Of a stretch of DNA of 64,000 bases, positions 39,806-49,159 are shown in pieces (positions within the stretch are counted from its first letter, which is position 1; each line of letters starts with the position of its first letter). Source of the DNA: Bartonella doshiae NCTC 12862 = ATCC 700133 (GTDB lineage: Bacteria; Pseudomonadota; Alphaproteobacteria; Rhizobiales; Rhizobiaceae); assembly GCF_000278155.1 (NCBI RefSeq), contig NZ_JH725094.1, forward strand, positions 437,765-501,764, read 5' to 3'. The notes below the pieces were generated by a model that was not told the origin of the DNA, ran no database searches, and saw only the letters and a program-made list of their open reading frames with translations. The translations under genes were made by a program, and so were the position numbers.

Positions 39806-40168
39806 ATGACAAAAGCATTTAAAAATCACGTATTAAGTATTTTTACATTTACTTTTTTTCTTTCACAAATTGTAAATGTTAACGCAAACTATTTAAGAAA
39901 TATTTCTCAGCAAGAGAATTCTACTATTTCTGTAATAGAAAAGGAAAACAATAAAGCAATCAATATGGCTACTCTTTACGCTTCAGATTTCATTTATGGA
40001 GTAGGAAATGAAACTACTTCTGAAGGAAAAATTGAAAAAGTAGTTGAACCCGTTAGAATAGGAAATTTTGGCTTTGGGATGGCAATAGGATACGGAACAC
40101 AAGTGTTGGGTATGCTATTAGGATGGATAATAGCTAAAATAGCAATACTCATCAAATCTTCTATTTAA
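39806..40168 (+). CDS. Small exported protein with hydrophobic C-terminus, array gene 2
   Basis: A 120-residue paralogue of gene 1 and of unknown function. Signal peptide 1-27, the same polar domain (identical to gene 1 from residue 9 to 79), then an unrelated hydrophobic tail (IGNFGFGMAIGYGTQVLGML, LGWIIAKIAILIK) rich in glycine at three- and four-residue spacings, as in glycine-zipper membrane helices. Ribosome site GAGGTGAG close to the ATG. Gene 3 follows 70 bases later without a clear terminator, so genes 2 and 3 are probably co-transcribed. Confidence 0.8.
   Translation: MTKAFKNHVLSIFTFTFFLSQIVNVNANYLRNISQQENSTISVIEKENNKAINMATLYASDFIYGVGNETTSEGKIEKVVEPVRIGNFGFGMAIGYGTQVLGMLLGWIIAKIAILIKSSI
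39830..40044 (+). repeat. 215-bp identical direct repeat, copy 2 (array gene 2)
   Basis: Second copy of 39311-39525. Identity stops abruptly at the start of the tail-coding region. Confidence 0.9.
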
Positions 40169-40237
40169 AATTGAAGTTTCATAACCATAAGATCTTTTAG
40201 TATAAAATGTAAACAATAAAATATGAGAGGTAAAATT

Positions 40238-40621
40238 ATGGTCAAACCATTTAAAAGTCATATATTAAATATTTTTATAATGACTGCTTTTTTTCTTTCA
40301 CAAGTTATAAATGTTAATGCAAATCATTTAAAAAATGATCCTCAGAGAGAAAATATTTCTGTTTTTGTAGTGGAGCAAGAAAAGAAGAAAGCTGTTAATA
40401 TGACTGCTTTCTATACTTCAGATTTTATTTATGGAGTAGGAAATGAAGCTACCGATAAAGGAAAAATTGAAAAGGTATTTGAACCTATTACATTAGGAGT
40501 TTTCACTGAAATAGGAGCTCTAAGTTTTGGATTCTTAACCGGATCTGTTATGGCTATATTTAGTGCAATAATCGGATGGGTAATAGGTAAAACTAAAGCT
40601 GCAAAACCCAACGCTACATGA
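40238..40621 (+). CDS. Small exported protein with hydrophobic C-terminus, array gene 3
   Basis: A diverged paralogue of 127 residues. The ATG at 40238 is chosen because GAGGT lies just before it; an upstream ATG at 40223 overlaps that ribosome site. Signal peptide 1-28 (FFLSQVINVNANH), polar domain with the same core (NMTAFYTSDFIYGVGNEATD, GKIEKVF), then a hydrophobic, glycine-containing tail (IGALSFGFLTGSVMAIFSAI, IGWVIGK) and a short basic end. The conserved core across three diverging copies shows selection on the protein. Ends at a strong terminator. Confidence 0.8.
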   Translation: MVKPFKSHILNIFIMTAFFLSQVINVNANHLKNDPQRENISVFVVEQEKKKAVNMTAFYTSDFIYGVGNEATDKGKIEKVFEPITLGVFTEIGALSFGFLTGSVMAIFSAIIGWVIGKTKAAKPNAT

Positions 40622-40668
40622 TAATTTAATTATGCTTAGAAATATGCTATAAATTAACATCTAAACTG

Positions 40669-40701
40669 CAGCCTGCCTTAAATAATAGGCAGGTTGTTTT
40701 T
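40669..40701 (+). terminator. Terminator of the small-protein array
   Basis: CAGCCTGCC (40669-40677) pairs with GGCAGGTTG (40688-40696), including one G-T pair, with a 10-nt loop and a following run of T. It lies 48 bases after the gene 3 stop. Confidence 0.85.
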
Positions 40702-41233
40702 GTGCTCTCTTCTGTCTATGACCTTACTTACTAAATAACACTGTGTAACACAAATAATACATGGAAAATGATAATTTAGACTGAATAAAGTTTACTCCAA
40801 ATGCATAAAATTCTATGAAATTACCTCTTAAAATTCTCTAACATAAATTACAATGTGCCATTTTGGAGAAATTAATTATAAGATGCTTTTTGCATTATAC
40901 AAAGTAAGAGCAAAAAATAGAAGCAATCAATTTTTCAAGAAAAGTCTTTGATAAATACCGTTCTATATACTATCAATATTCAGGCAACTGTATAAACTCA
41001 TACAAATTATAAAATAAGCGATTGAATACTAGAAAAAAAATCAGCTATAATAAATTATTTAATAAATATCAATGACTTACATATAAACAACTAAAAGAAA
41101 TTATGCTAATGCTTTTTATCATTTATATGCATAAATACATAAAGATTCATTCATTTAACAATTTCAATATTGTTAAAAACATGCAATATACAATTTCATT
41201 CGTTCACCAAAAAATAAATGAAAGAAAAGATTC
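40702..41233. other. AT-rich spacer upstream of thrC
   Basis: About 530 bases without a supported ORF; holds the thrC promoter but no motif stands out. Confidence 0.45.
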
Positions 41234-42631
41234 ATGAAATATATCAGCACGAGAGGTGAGGCTCCTGCTTTAAACTTTACCGAAACTATCATGACTGGGT
41301 TGGCTTGTGATGGCGGTCTTTATCTTCCAGAAAAATTTCCTCAATTATCACCCAATGCATTACGAGCGCTCCGTGGGCAATCCTATACAACAATTGCTAA
41401 AACTATTCTTTGGCCCTTTGTGAATAATGAGATTGAATATACAACTTTTGAAAATATCATTGCTAATTCTTATGCCACCTTCCGTCATCCAGCAACCTGT
41501 CCATTGCTGCAAACAGACACTGATGAATTTATTCTTGAACTTTTTCATGGCCCTACTTTGGCTTTTAAAGATGTTGCAATGCAATTTCTTGCGCGATTGA
41601 TGGATTATGTACTCACTAAAAAAAACAAACGCGCAACAATTATCGCCGCGACATCAGGTGATACAGGTGGTGCTGCAATACAAGCTTTTGCAGGAAAAGA
41701 AAATTCAGACATTTTTATTTTGTTTCCTAAAGGGCGCGTATCACCTATTCAACAGCGACAAATGACCACCGATCACAGCCCAAATGTTCATGCTATAGCC
41801 ATTGAAGGAAATTTTGATGATTGCCAAGCTCTTGTCAAAGCACTGTTTAATGACCATGATTTTCGTCAAAAAGTAGCGCTCTCAGGAGTTAATTCGATAA
41901 ATTGGGCGCGTATTATGGCGCAAATCGTTTATTATTTTTCATCTGCTCTTTCCTTAGGAGCTCCTGATAGAGCTGTATCATTTACTGTCCCTACTGGGAA
42001 TTTTGGTGATATTTTTGCAGGCTATGTCGCAACCCGTATGGGACTTCCTATCGCGCAACTGGTTATTGCAACAAACGATAATGACATTCTTACACGCACA
42101 TTAATCAGCGGAACTTACGAAATACAACCAATAATCCATACAATATCACCCTCTATGGATATTCAAGTCTCTTCCAATTTTGAACGCCTACTGTTTGAAA
42201 GTGGCGATCGTGATCCAGTGTGGATTCGTAATGCAATGGAAAATTTGAAAAAAACAGGACGTTTTAATCTTGATGAAAAACAGCTCAAAAACATTCGTTC
42301 CTTGTTTTCCGCTGGAAAAAGTAATGTAGCTGAAACAACACAAATAATTGATAATGTTTATAAGGAAAGCGGATATTTTGTTGATCCTCATACAGCTGTA
42401 GCGCTTAAAATAGCACGTGAAAACAAGCAACCGCATATTCCAATGATCGTTCTTGCCACCGCTCATCCTGCTAAATTTCCTGATGCGATTAAAAATGCCT
42501 GTGGTATTCATGCTCCATATCCCTCTTGCCTAAATAATTTAATGGAACATGAAGAACATTTTATAAGTCTTGCTAATGATGAAAAAATAGTAAAAAATTA
42601 CATTTCTTTAAAATCGCATGCATCTTATTGA
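41234..42631 (+). CDS. thrC: Threonine synthase ThrC
   Basis: Converts O-phosphohomoserine to threonine. The 465-residue length and N-terminus (MKYISTRGEAPALNFTETIM) are typical of the long bacterial/fungal class. The PLP lysine is Lys112 in LAFKDVAMQ; the SGDTGGAA phosphate-binding loop is near 144-151. Its substrate comes from homoserine kinase, encoded here at 49633. Gene order thrC followed by an M16 peptidase is conserved in Rhizobiales. Confidence 0.96.
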   Translation: MKYISTRGEAPALNFTETIMTGLACDGGLYLPEKFPQLSPNALRALRGQSYTTIAKTILWPFVNNEIEYTTFENIIANSYATFRHPATCPLLQTDTDEFILELFHGPTLAFKDVAMQFLARLMDYVLTKKNKRATIIAATSGDTGGAAIQAFAGKENSDIFILFPKGRVSPIQQRQMTTDHSPNVHAIAIEGNFDDCQALVKALFNDHDFRQKVALSGVNSINWARIMAQIVYYFSSALSLGAPDRAVSFTVPTGNFGDIFAGYVATRMGLPIAQLVIATNDNDILTRTLISGTYEIQPIIHTISPSMDIQVSSNFERLLFESGDRDPVWIRNAMENLKKTGRFNLDEKQLKNIRSLFSAGKSNVAETTQIIDNVYKESGYFVDPHTAVALKIARENKQPHIPMIVLATAHPAKFPDAIKNACGIHAPYPSCLNNLMEHEEHFISLANDEKIVKNYISLKSHASY

Positions 42632-42715
42632 AGTTAGCAGCATTGTTTCAAATCAGGAATATTCTAATGCCCTTACAATAAAAATATAGGGCTTGTTTAA
42701 TGGAGTCGTAAATAC

Positions 42716-43990
42716 ATGCGTGTAGATATTAGCCGCCTTAGCAATGGCTTGACTATCGCTACATATAGAATGCAACAAATTGATAGTGTTGCTCTGGGAA
42801 TATGGGTTAAAGTTGGCTCACGCAATGAGACATTCACACAACATGGCATAGCGCATCTTCTTGAACATATGGCTTTTAAAGGAACAGAAAACCGTACAGC
42901 CTTTCAGATTGCATCCAATATTGAAGATGTTGGCGGTGAAATAAATGCCACTACCAGTACAGAAACAACTGCTTATTTTGCGCGTGTACTTAAAAATGAT
43001 ATCCCCCTTGCTATTGATATCCTTGCTGATATCTTGATGTATTCAAAATTTGATGAAGAGGAATTAGAACGAGAAAAACAGGTAATTTTTCAGGAGATTG
43101 GTGCCGCGCGTGATGTACCTGATGATGTTGTTTTTGATCACTTTACTGAAACAGCCTTCCGTCACCAGTCTCTTGGTCGTTCTATTTTAGGTACACCGAA
43201 AACAATTCAATCATTTACATCTGCTGACCTCCATAATTTTATGAATAAACAATACAGCGCAGACCGTATGATCATCGTTGCGGCAGGAGCTGTAGAACAT
43301 GAAAATTTCCTGCAAGAAGTCGAAAGCCGTCTTAAAACTTTTCGTTCCCATTCAACAGCCCCCCTTACCAACCTTGCAAATTATGTTGGTGGCGACTTTC
43401 GTGAATATCGCGATTTAATGGATACACAGGTTGTCCTTGGTTTTGAAGGACGTGCCTATCATGCACGTGACTTTTATGCAGCACAAATTCTTTCAATTAT
43501 TCTTGGGGGGGGGATGTCATCACGCCTCTTCCAAGAAATAAGAGAGAAACGCGGATTATGCTACTCCATTTATGCTTTTCATTGGGGCTTTTCAGATACT
43601 GGACTCTTTGGTATTCATGCTGCCACGGATCAAGAAGGGCTAAAAAAACTTCTCCCAGTTATTCTTGATAAACTCTCTAAAACAAGCAAAAATATCCATG
43701 CGAATGAACTTCAACGTGCACGTGCACAATATCGTGCTAGCCTTACAATGTCACAAGAAAATCCAGCCAGCCAAGCAAACCTTATTGCCCGCCAAATACT
43801 TCTTTATGGTCGACCAATTCCCATATCTGAAACGATTGAACGCTTAGAACTCATTACTCCTGCAAGGTTAACTGATTTAGCTAACCGTCTTTTTATCAAT
43901 TCAACTCCAACATTAGCCGCTGTTGGACCCGTTGGTTCTCTGATGAATTTCGATGACTTAACATCAACTCTTTCATCCAATATGAAGTAA
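42716..43990 (+). CDS. M16 zinc peptidase (mitochondrial processing peptidase-like)
   Basis: A 424-residue peptidase with the inverted zinc motif HLLEH (His47, Glu50, His51 in HGIAHLLEHMAFKG) and the downstream Glu in the EREKQVIFQEI helix near 124. The C-terminal half is the second, non-catalytic M16 lobe, with the glycine-rich GGGMSSRLFQEIREKRGLCY at about 262-281. Closely resembles the alphaproteobacterial relatives of mitochondrial MPP. GGAG lies about 10 bases before the ATG. Possibly co-transcribed with thrC (84-base gap). Confidence 0.93.
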   Translation: MRVDISRLSNGLTIATYRMQQIDSVALGIWVKVGSRNETFTQHGIAHLLEHMAFKGTENRTAFQIASNIEDVGGEINATTSTETTAYFARVLKNDIPLAIDILADILMYSKFDEEELEREKQVIFQEIGAARDVPDDVVFDHFTETAFRHQSLGRSILGTPKTIQSFTSADLHNFMNKQYSADRMIIVAAGAVEHENFLQEVESRLKTFRSHSTAPLTNLANYVGGDFREYRDLMDTQVVLGFEGRAYHARDFYAAQILSIILGGGMSSRLFQEIREKRGLCYSIYAFHWGFSDTGLFGIHAATDQEGLKKLLPVILDKLSKTSKNIHANELQRARAQYRASLTMSQENPASQANLIARQILLYGRPIPISETIERLELITPARLTDLANRLFINSTPTLAAVGPVGSLMNFDDLTSTLSSNMK

Positions 43991-44430
43991 ACTTAAATAA
44001 AGTTTTTTTAACATTTCAGTGCATTCCAATGGGAAAATGCTTTTAAAAGAAGCTCTGAATAATATGCACATGTTTTACAATAAAATTTACAACAAAAATT
44101 ATTTCTCCTGAATAAGTTTGGGAAATATTGATCAAAGAGCTGTACAAAACTACCAAATTCACGCTTCATGTGATAAGGAGTCCTATGAGCAAAGGTATAT
44201 CAATGAAATCTAAAAACATATGGTTTAATTTTCCTCCTCTAAGAATGAAATTCCATCAGTTTCAAGCACCATTAAGTTAAATAGATATCCGATTTCTCTT
44301 TGTGCAAAATCGTATAACTTAAAAAAGGAACGGTCGCTGATGTTCTGTAAAATAAATGGGAAAAGGTGAATGTGTGTTCTTGAAAAGCTAATTAAAATTA
44401 AACATCCTAAAATACTGAGAGTGAAACATT
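43991..44430. other. Spacer between M16 peptidase and GGDEF/EAL gene
   Basis: 440 bases. Related genomes carry a small acetyltransferase gene here, but I see none. One 31-codon frame with a strong ribosome site is listed separately. Confidence 0.45.
44185..44280 (+). CDS. Putative 31-residue small protein or leader peptide
   Basis: AAGGAG (44175-44180) stands four bases before an ATG that opens 31 codons (MSKGISMKSKNIWFNFPPLR onward) to TAA. The ribosome site is among the best in the window, but the peptide resembles nothing I know and could be the 5' relic of a lost gene. Confidence 0.35.
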   Translation: MSKGISMKSKNIWFNFPPLRMKFHQFQAPLS

Positions 44431-47316
44431 GTGAAGAGTTTGCGTAAAATTATTGACATTATTTTTATTGTAGTAGTCAGCTCTTTCTTCTACTTTACAC
44501 CTGCACAGGCAGTTGAGCCCGTTAAAATTTCTTCTCAAGATGCCGCTCTTGACCTCTCAAAAGCAATCGAAATTCACCATACGAAAAACTCTATCTTTCA
44601 AACAAGTACAGCACCAGGACCAGATGGTATTGTGTGGCGCATTGAAGTACAGGCGAAAAGTGAAAACTTTTCTGGAAACTGGGCTGTATTTTCTCTTGCA
44701 AATCCCACGGACGAACAAATAGATCGTCTCATTGTTGCACCCCATTATCGCATGGCACATTCAGGTTTTCTTTGGCCGGACCTTGGATCAGCGCGAATCC
44801 AATCCATAACTCCAAGCGAAGGTTTTTCACTTGATCGTCAATCTAGTGCAAACTCAGATATCTTTCGTATTACACTTAACCCCGGTGCGGTTGTCACATT
44901 TGTTGCAGAACTTAACTCTGAAAATTTACCGCAAATTTATTTATGGCAACCTGAAGCTTATAAAGATGCAATCAACTCTTATACGCTTTATCATGGCATT
45001 CTTCTTGGTATATCTGGCCTTTTAGCGCTCCTCTTAACTGTTCTTTTTGTCGTCCGTGGAACAGGCCTCTTTCCTGCAACAGCAGCTGTCGCTTGGGCGG
45101 TTCTTTTTTATATCGGAATCGACTTCAATTTTCTAAATAAATTCTTTTCAGTCACATTAACAACACAACCAATTTGGCGCGCTGGTACAGAAGTAGCGCT
45201 TGCCGCTACACTCTTCATTTTTCTCTTTACTTATCTCTGTCTGAATCGCTGGCACTATCATTTTAGTTATGGTGCAATTGTATGGACCATTGCACTATGT
45301 GGTCTGGGGGCATTTGCAATTTATGATCCTACCAGAGCAGCTGGAATCGCTCGTCTATCATTTGGCCTCACTACTGTACTCGGTATATTCTTAATCAGCT
45401 ACTTTTCGATCCGAAATTATGACCGTGCCATCATGCTTATCCCGATATGGTTGCTCATTAGTTTCTGGACTTTTGGAGCTTATACCTGCATAGTAGGATA
45501 TTTAAACAATGATATTATCCAACCAGCTTTATCTGGAGGATTAGTCCTCATTGTTCTTCTTATCAGCTTCACTGTCATGCAACAAACTTTTTCCAATGAT
45601 GCTTTCCACGAAGGTATCTTTTCCGACCTGGAACAACAAGTGCTTGCAGCAAAGGGAGCTGGAAATATTATTTGGGACTGGAATGTCGAACGAGACCGCA
45701 TTGTTGTTCATCCAGATATGAGAACTCTTTTGGGGACTGAAACTCACAAACTCAATGGGTCTATGCGCAATTGGATTTCAGCTTTACACTACGATGACCG
45801 TGAGCGCTTTCAAGCCATATTGGATATCATTCTTAAAAATAAAAAGGGACGTATTGATCAAATTTTTCGACTTTCCTCCGGCGGGGGCTATTATCATTGG
45901 TTTTCTCTTCGTGCACGCCCAGCAATGCAAAAAGATGGAAAAATTACGCGTGTTATTGGAACTATTGTCAATATCACTAACCACAAAAAATCTGAAGAAC
46001 GCTTATTACATGATGCGATTCACGACAGCTTAACAGGCCTCCCAAATCAGCAAATTTTCTTCGACAGATTACAAAATTATACCTCTTTGGCTAAAGCAAA
46101 TATTAAAATTCGGCCTACTGTTTTTATGATTGATTTTGATAATTTTCGTCAAATTAATAGCAAATTAGGTATCGCGGTTGGTGATACTGTATTGCTCATC
46201 ATAGCACGCCGTTTAAGTCGTCTTATTAATTTTCAAGATACTTTGTCACGTCTTTCCGCAGATCGTTTTGCAATCATTTTGCTTAGTGAAACTGAACCAC
46301 TGAAAATTGCAGCATTTGCAGAGCATCTGCACAAAACAATCTCAGCACCTATTTCACTTTCAGAAAAGAAAATAACGCTTTCAACATCAATTGGACTGGT
46401 TACATGGAGTGAAACGAGATCAACTGCCAAAGACATTTTAAATGATAGTGAATTAGCAATGATTCGTGCAAAACAAATGGGTGGAAACCATATTGAACCC
46501 TTTCGCCCAAATTTTCGCACCTTGGGTCTAGAACAAAATACTCTAGGACAAGATGTTCATTTTGCCATAAAACGTAATGAAATAAAAATCCTCTACCATC
46601 CTATTCTTAATTTGTCAGATGGGCATATTATTGGTTTTGAAACAATTGTAGAATGGCATCATCCAAATTATGGAAATTTAAATGTCTCTGATTTTATCAA
46701 AATCGTAGAAAATGAACAAATTGTTATGGATTTGGCACAATTCATCATCGAAAATGCCCTAACTGATCTTATAAATGTACAAGAAAAATTCTCCCAACAA
46801 ACTTTCTTTATTTCAATCAATTTACCAAGCGCAGAGATGGTTCATCCTCGCTTCATAAATCAATTACGTTCCACACTTCTTCGCCACCCACTTGATAAAG
46901 GACGTTTGATGATAGAAATATCTGAGTTTGTCCTTAGAAAAAATCCTGAACACTCAGCGCATTTTCTTGAACAAATTAAAGTACTTGGAATAAATCTTGC
47001 ACTGGATAATTTCGGAACAGGTTATTCGTCACTTGCCTATCTCGTTCGTTATCCATTTGACATGGTAAAATTAGATCGTTCGCTTATCTCTATCGATTCA
47101 CCTAAGAAAAAAATTGTCCTCAAATCTATTATTAATATGGCTACCGATCTTAATTTGCAAATTATCGCAGAAGGTGTTGAAAATGAAAAAGAGGCAATCT
47201 TCCTACGCCAAGAAGGTTGTAAATATGTTCAAAGTACACTCGTTACCAAACCAATTGCCGTAGAAGAATTAATCACTCTTGTTCAAAATCACTTCCCTTA
47301 TACAATTAAAACCTAA
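44431..47316 (+). CDS. Membrane GGDEF/EAL protein with degenerate motifs
   Basis: 961 residues starting with GTG. Signal peptide 1-28; periplasmic beta-rich domain (about 30-180, 7TMR-DISM-like); seven or so membrane spans (about 185-390); PAS domain (about 410-525); GGDEF domain (about 535-690, beginning DSLTGLPNQQIFFDRL); EAL domain (about 700-960). The diguanylate cyclase signature is replaced by LSADRF (near 608), so synthesis of c-di-GMP is unlikely. In the phosphodiesterase domain the EAL triplet reads ETI (FETIVEW, near 735) and the usual DDFGTG is DNFGTG (near 858), while the later AEGVE and the KLDRS lysine are kept. It may have altered or no hydrolase activity and act as a c-di-GMP sensor or scaffold. 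Confidence 0.88.
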   Translation: MKSLRKIIDIIFIVVVSSFFYFTPAQAVEPVKISSQDAALDLSKAIEIHHTKNSIFQTSTAPGPDGIVWRIEVQAKSENFSGNWAVFSLANPTDEQIDRLIVAPHYRMAHSGFLWPDLGSARIQSITPSEGFSLDRQSSANSDIFRITLNPGAVVTFVAELNSENLPQIYLWQPEAYKDAINSYTLYHGILLGISGLLALLLTVLFVVRGTGLFPATAAVAWAVLFYIGIDFNFLNKFFSVTLTTQPIWRAGTEVALAATLFIFLFTYLCLNRWHYHFSYGAIVWTIALCGLGAFAIYDPTRAAGIARLSFGLTTVLGIFLISYFSIRNYDRAIMLIPIWLLISFWTFGAYTCIVGYLNNDIIQPALSGGLVLIVLLISFTVMQQTFSNDAFHEGIFSDLEQQVLAAKGAGNIIWDWNVERDRIVVHPDMRTLLGTETHKLNGSMRNWISALHYDDRERFQAILDIILKNKKGRIDQIFRLSSGGGYYHWFSLRARPAMQKDGKITRVIGTIVNITNHKKSEERLLHDAIHDSLTGLPNQQIFFDRLQNYTSLAKANIKIRPTVFMIDFDNFRQINSKLGIAVGDTVLLIIARRLSRLINFQDTLSRLSADRFAIILLSETEPLKIAAFAEHLHKTISAPISLSEKKITLSTSIGLVTWSETRSTAKDILNDSELAMIRAKQMGGNHIEPFRPNFRTLGLEQNTLGQDVHFAIKRNEIKILYHPILNLSDGHIIGFETIVEWHHPNYGNLNVSDFIKIVENEQIVMDLAQFIIENALTDLINVQEKFSQQTFFISINLPSAEMVHPRFINQLRSTLLRHPLDKGRLMIEISEFVLRKNPEHSAHFLEQIKVLGINLALDNFGTGYSSLAYLVRYPFDMVKLDRSLISIDSPKKKIVLKSIINMATDLNLQIIAEGVENEKEAIFLRQEGCKYVQSTLVTKPIAVEELITLVQNHFPYTIKT

Positions 47317-47593
47317 GTTCTGTGCCCTCATCTAAGATAGATGAGTAATTTAAGCTTAATCTAGAAACTTCATAAAAGAAAAAGCTTTTCTTAAATCACC
47401 AAAGGATATATTCGAAATTTTTTATTTCATTGAATGAATCGACTAAATGGGCTTTTTTATTAAGAAATTTGATAATTGTGCGTTGTTTTTGTTTAAGCAA
47501 GAAAATGAAGAGGTTATCACTCTCTACTTTTAATCTCAAATCTTCCTTAGAGGCATAAAATCTTTAAAAAGCACTTAGAAAAGAGAAAACCTT

Positions 47594-48196
47594 CTACGCA
47601 TGCCCCATTTCAGAAATGAGATAAGTTGGATCAATCCCCATGCGAATTAAGCTTTCATCATACTTACGGCTTAAATCGCTTTCAAAAAGAACACTGGATG
47701 ATGCAGAGCTTATCAGCCAGCCATTTGTAGAAATTTCTGCTTCGAGCTGTCCTGCTTTCCATCCAGCATAGCCTAATGCTATAAGAGCACGTTGTGGACC
47801 TTGTTCGCAACTAATTGCCTTTAATATATCAATCGTTGCGGTAAAACAAATCTTGTCTGCAATAAAAACGGTTTCTTCACAAGCATAATCATCTGAATGG
47901 AGCACAAAACCACGTGAAGGATCAACAGGACCACCGTAACGTACTGGAAACTTTTTTATGGGTTCGGAAAGATCTTTTTTTTGAGAACTGTCTATGATTC
48001 CAAGATGAAGCAAGAGCTCTGGGAAATTAATATGGTGCAATTGATTGAGAATAATTCCCATAGCACCAGCATCAGAATGCGCACATACATATATAACAGA
48101 ACGAATAAAGCGTTTGTCATTCATCCCAGGCATTGCTATAAGTAACTGTCCACTCAAAAAGCCATCACACTGCTTCATCAATCTGTTACTCTCCAT
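47594..48196 (-). CDS. YqgE/AlgH family protein (UPF0301)
   Basis: A 200-residue protein with the family's N-terminal [20 protein letters not shown] and [17 protein letters not shown] blocks and the central [17 protein letters not shown]. The biochemical function of this family is not known. It is divergent from the DsbD-N-like gene, with 49 bases between starts. Confidence 0.93.
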   Translation of the reverse strand: MESNRLMKQCDGFLSGQLLIAMPGMNDKRFIRSVIYVCAHSDAGAMGIILNQLHHINFPELLLHLGIIDSSQKKDLSEPIKKFPVRYGGPVDPSRGFVLHSDDYACEETVFIADKICFTATIDILKAISCEQGPQRALIALGYAGWKAGQLEAEISTNGWLISSASSSVLFESDLSRKYDESLIRMGIDPTYLISEMGHA

Positions 48197-48245
48197 AATT
48201 CACATATTTAAATTTGGTTCAGTTAGTATAAAAAATAAAACTCTC

Positions 48246-49133
48246 ATGAGAAAAATTCAAATATTTATAAATTTATACAATATCGCAATTTTCTTTCATA
48301 AAAAATTCTTAGTTACTTTAAGCTTAACATGCATATTTTTAGGATTCATTAACTGCTTCGTTAGTGCGCAAACAAAACAAAAACAATATCTCTTTGCAAC
48401 AAATTGGTATGAATCAGATGGTGCTCGTATTAGATTGGCCATCACAGAACCATCTCTTTCTGGAAGAAGAAAAGGCATCATCGAAATTATTCTGAAGCCA
48501 GGATGGAAAACCTACTGGCGAAATCCAGGCAGTTCAGGCATGTCCCCCTTTTTTAATTTCAACCAACAAGCCTCTTATGAAATTTTTTATCCCACACCAC
48601 AGCTTTATGAAACAGAAAATGACTGGTCATTAGGCTATAAAGATGATGTGATGTTGCCCTTTAGTATTTCCGGTTTAAGTAAAAGTCTAAGTGGTACTTT
48701 AACTCTCGGATTATGTAATGAAATCTGCCTTCCATTTACTGTTAACTTTGATTTTTCGCCATCAGCTCTCCAAAACAAACGTCTTCCTATTTCTCTTTTA
48801 GAAAATGCTCAAGCTGCTCTTCCTGACACAATGCATCATAAATTTAAAATAAGCGCTGAAGCTGAAAAAGACACGAATACCCTTCTCATAAAAATACAAA
48901 GTAACAAAAATAACAGACCTTCTTCTCTCTTTTTAGACGGAGGAGAAATGCAAATTGGACGAGCAAAAAAAATAATTCATGATACAGAATATACGCTCTT
49001 TAGAGCTCCTATCCATTTCATGCCAAATAAACCAAAGCAAATTATCTTTTATACTATTTCTTTTAAAGATCGTCCCTTCAGTGGAACATTCATACTCCAT
49101 ACACCATTAAACTCTCTTTCTACTCCGCAATAA
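48246..49133 (+). CDS. DsbD N-terminal-like periplasmic protein
   Basis: From the ATG at 48246 the product has 295 residues; a longer frame back to 48045 overlaps yqgE antisense and is rejected. Signal or anchor at about 20-45, then a DsbD-alpha-like immunoglobulin-type domain (ITEPSLSGRRKGIIEIILKP, GWKTYWRNPGSSGMSPFF, and GLCNEICLPF near 160-169). The two cysteines in LCNEICLPF match the DsbD N-terminal redox pair. It lacks the membrane and thioredoxin parts of full DsbD. The pairing with yqgE is usual in Rhizobiales. Confidence 0.82.
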   Translation: MRKIQIFINLYNIAIFFHKKFLVTLSLTCIFLGFINCFVSAQTKQKQYLFATNWYESDGARIRLAITEPSLSGRRKGIIEIILKPGWKTYWRNPGSSGMSPFFNFNQQASYEIFYPTPQLYETENDWSLGYKDDVMLPFSISGLSKSLSGTLTLGLCNEICLPFTVNFDFSPSALQNKRLPISLLENAQAALPDTMHHKFKISAEAEKDTNTLLIKIQSNKNNRPSSLFLDGGEMQIGRAKKIIHDTEYTLFRAPIHFMPNKPKQIIFYTISFKDRPFSGTFILHTPLNSLSTPQ

Positions 49134-49159
49134 AAAGAAAAAAACTTCCAATCAATGAC

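Noticed and set aside
39287-40621. The small exported proteins as VirB2/TrwL pilins of a type IV secretion system
   Set aside because: Tandem pilin copies are known in Bartonella trw loci, but these proteins have a long polar domain before the hydrophobic tail, no match to the pilin pattern I know, and no other type IV secretion gene lies in the window.
48045-48245. Extended N-terminus of the DsbD-N-like protein
   Set aside because: Those 67 codons are antisense to the conserved yqgE coding sequence, and a signal-type N-terminus begins at 48246.
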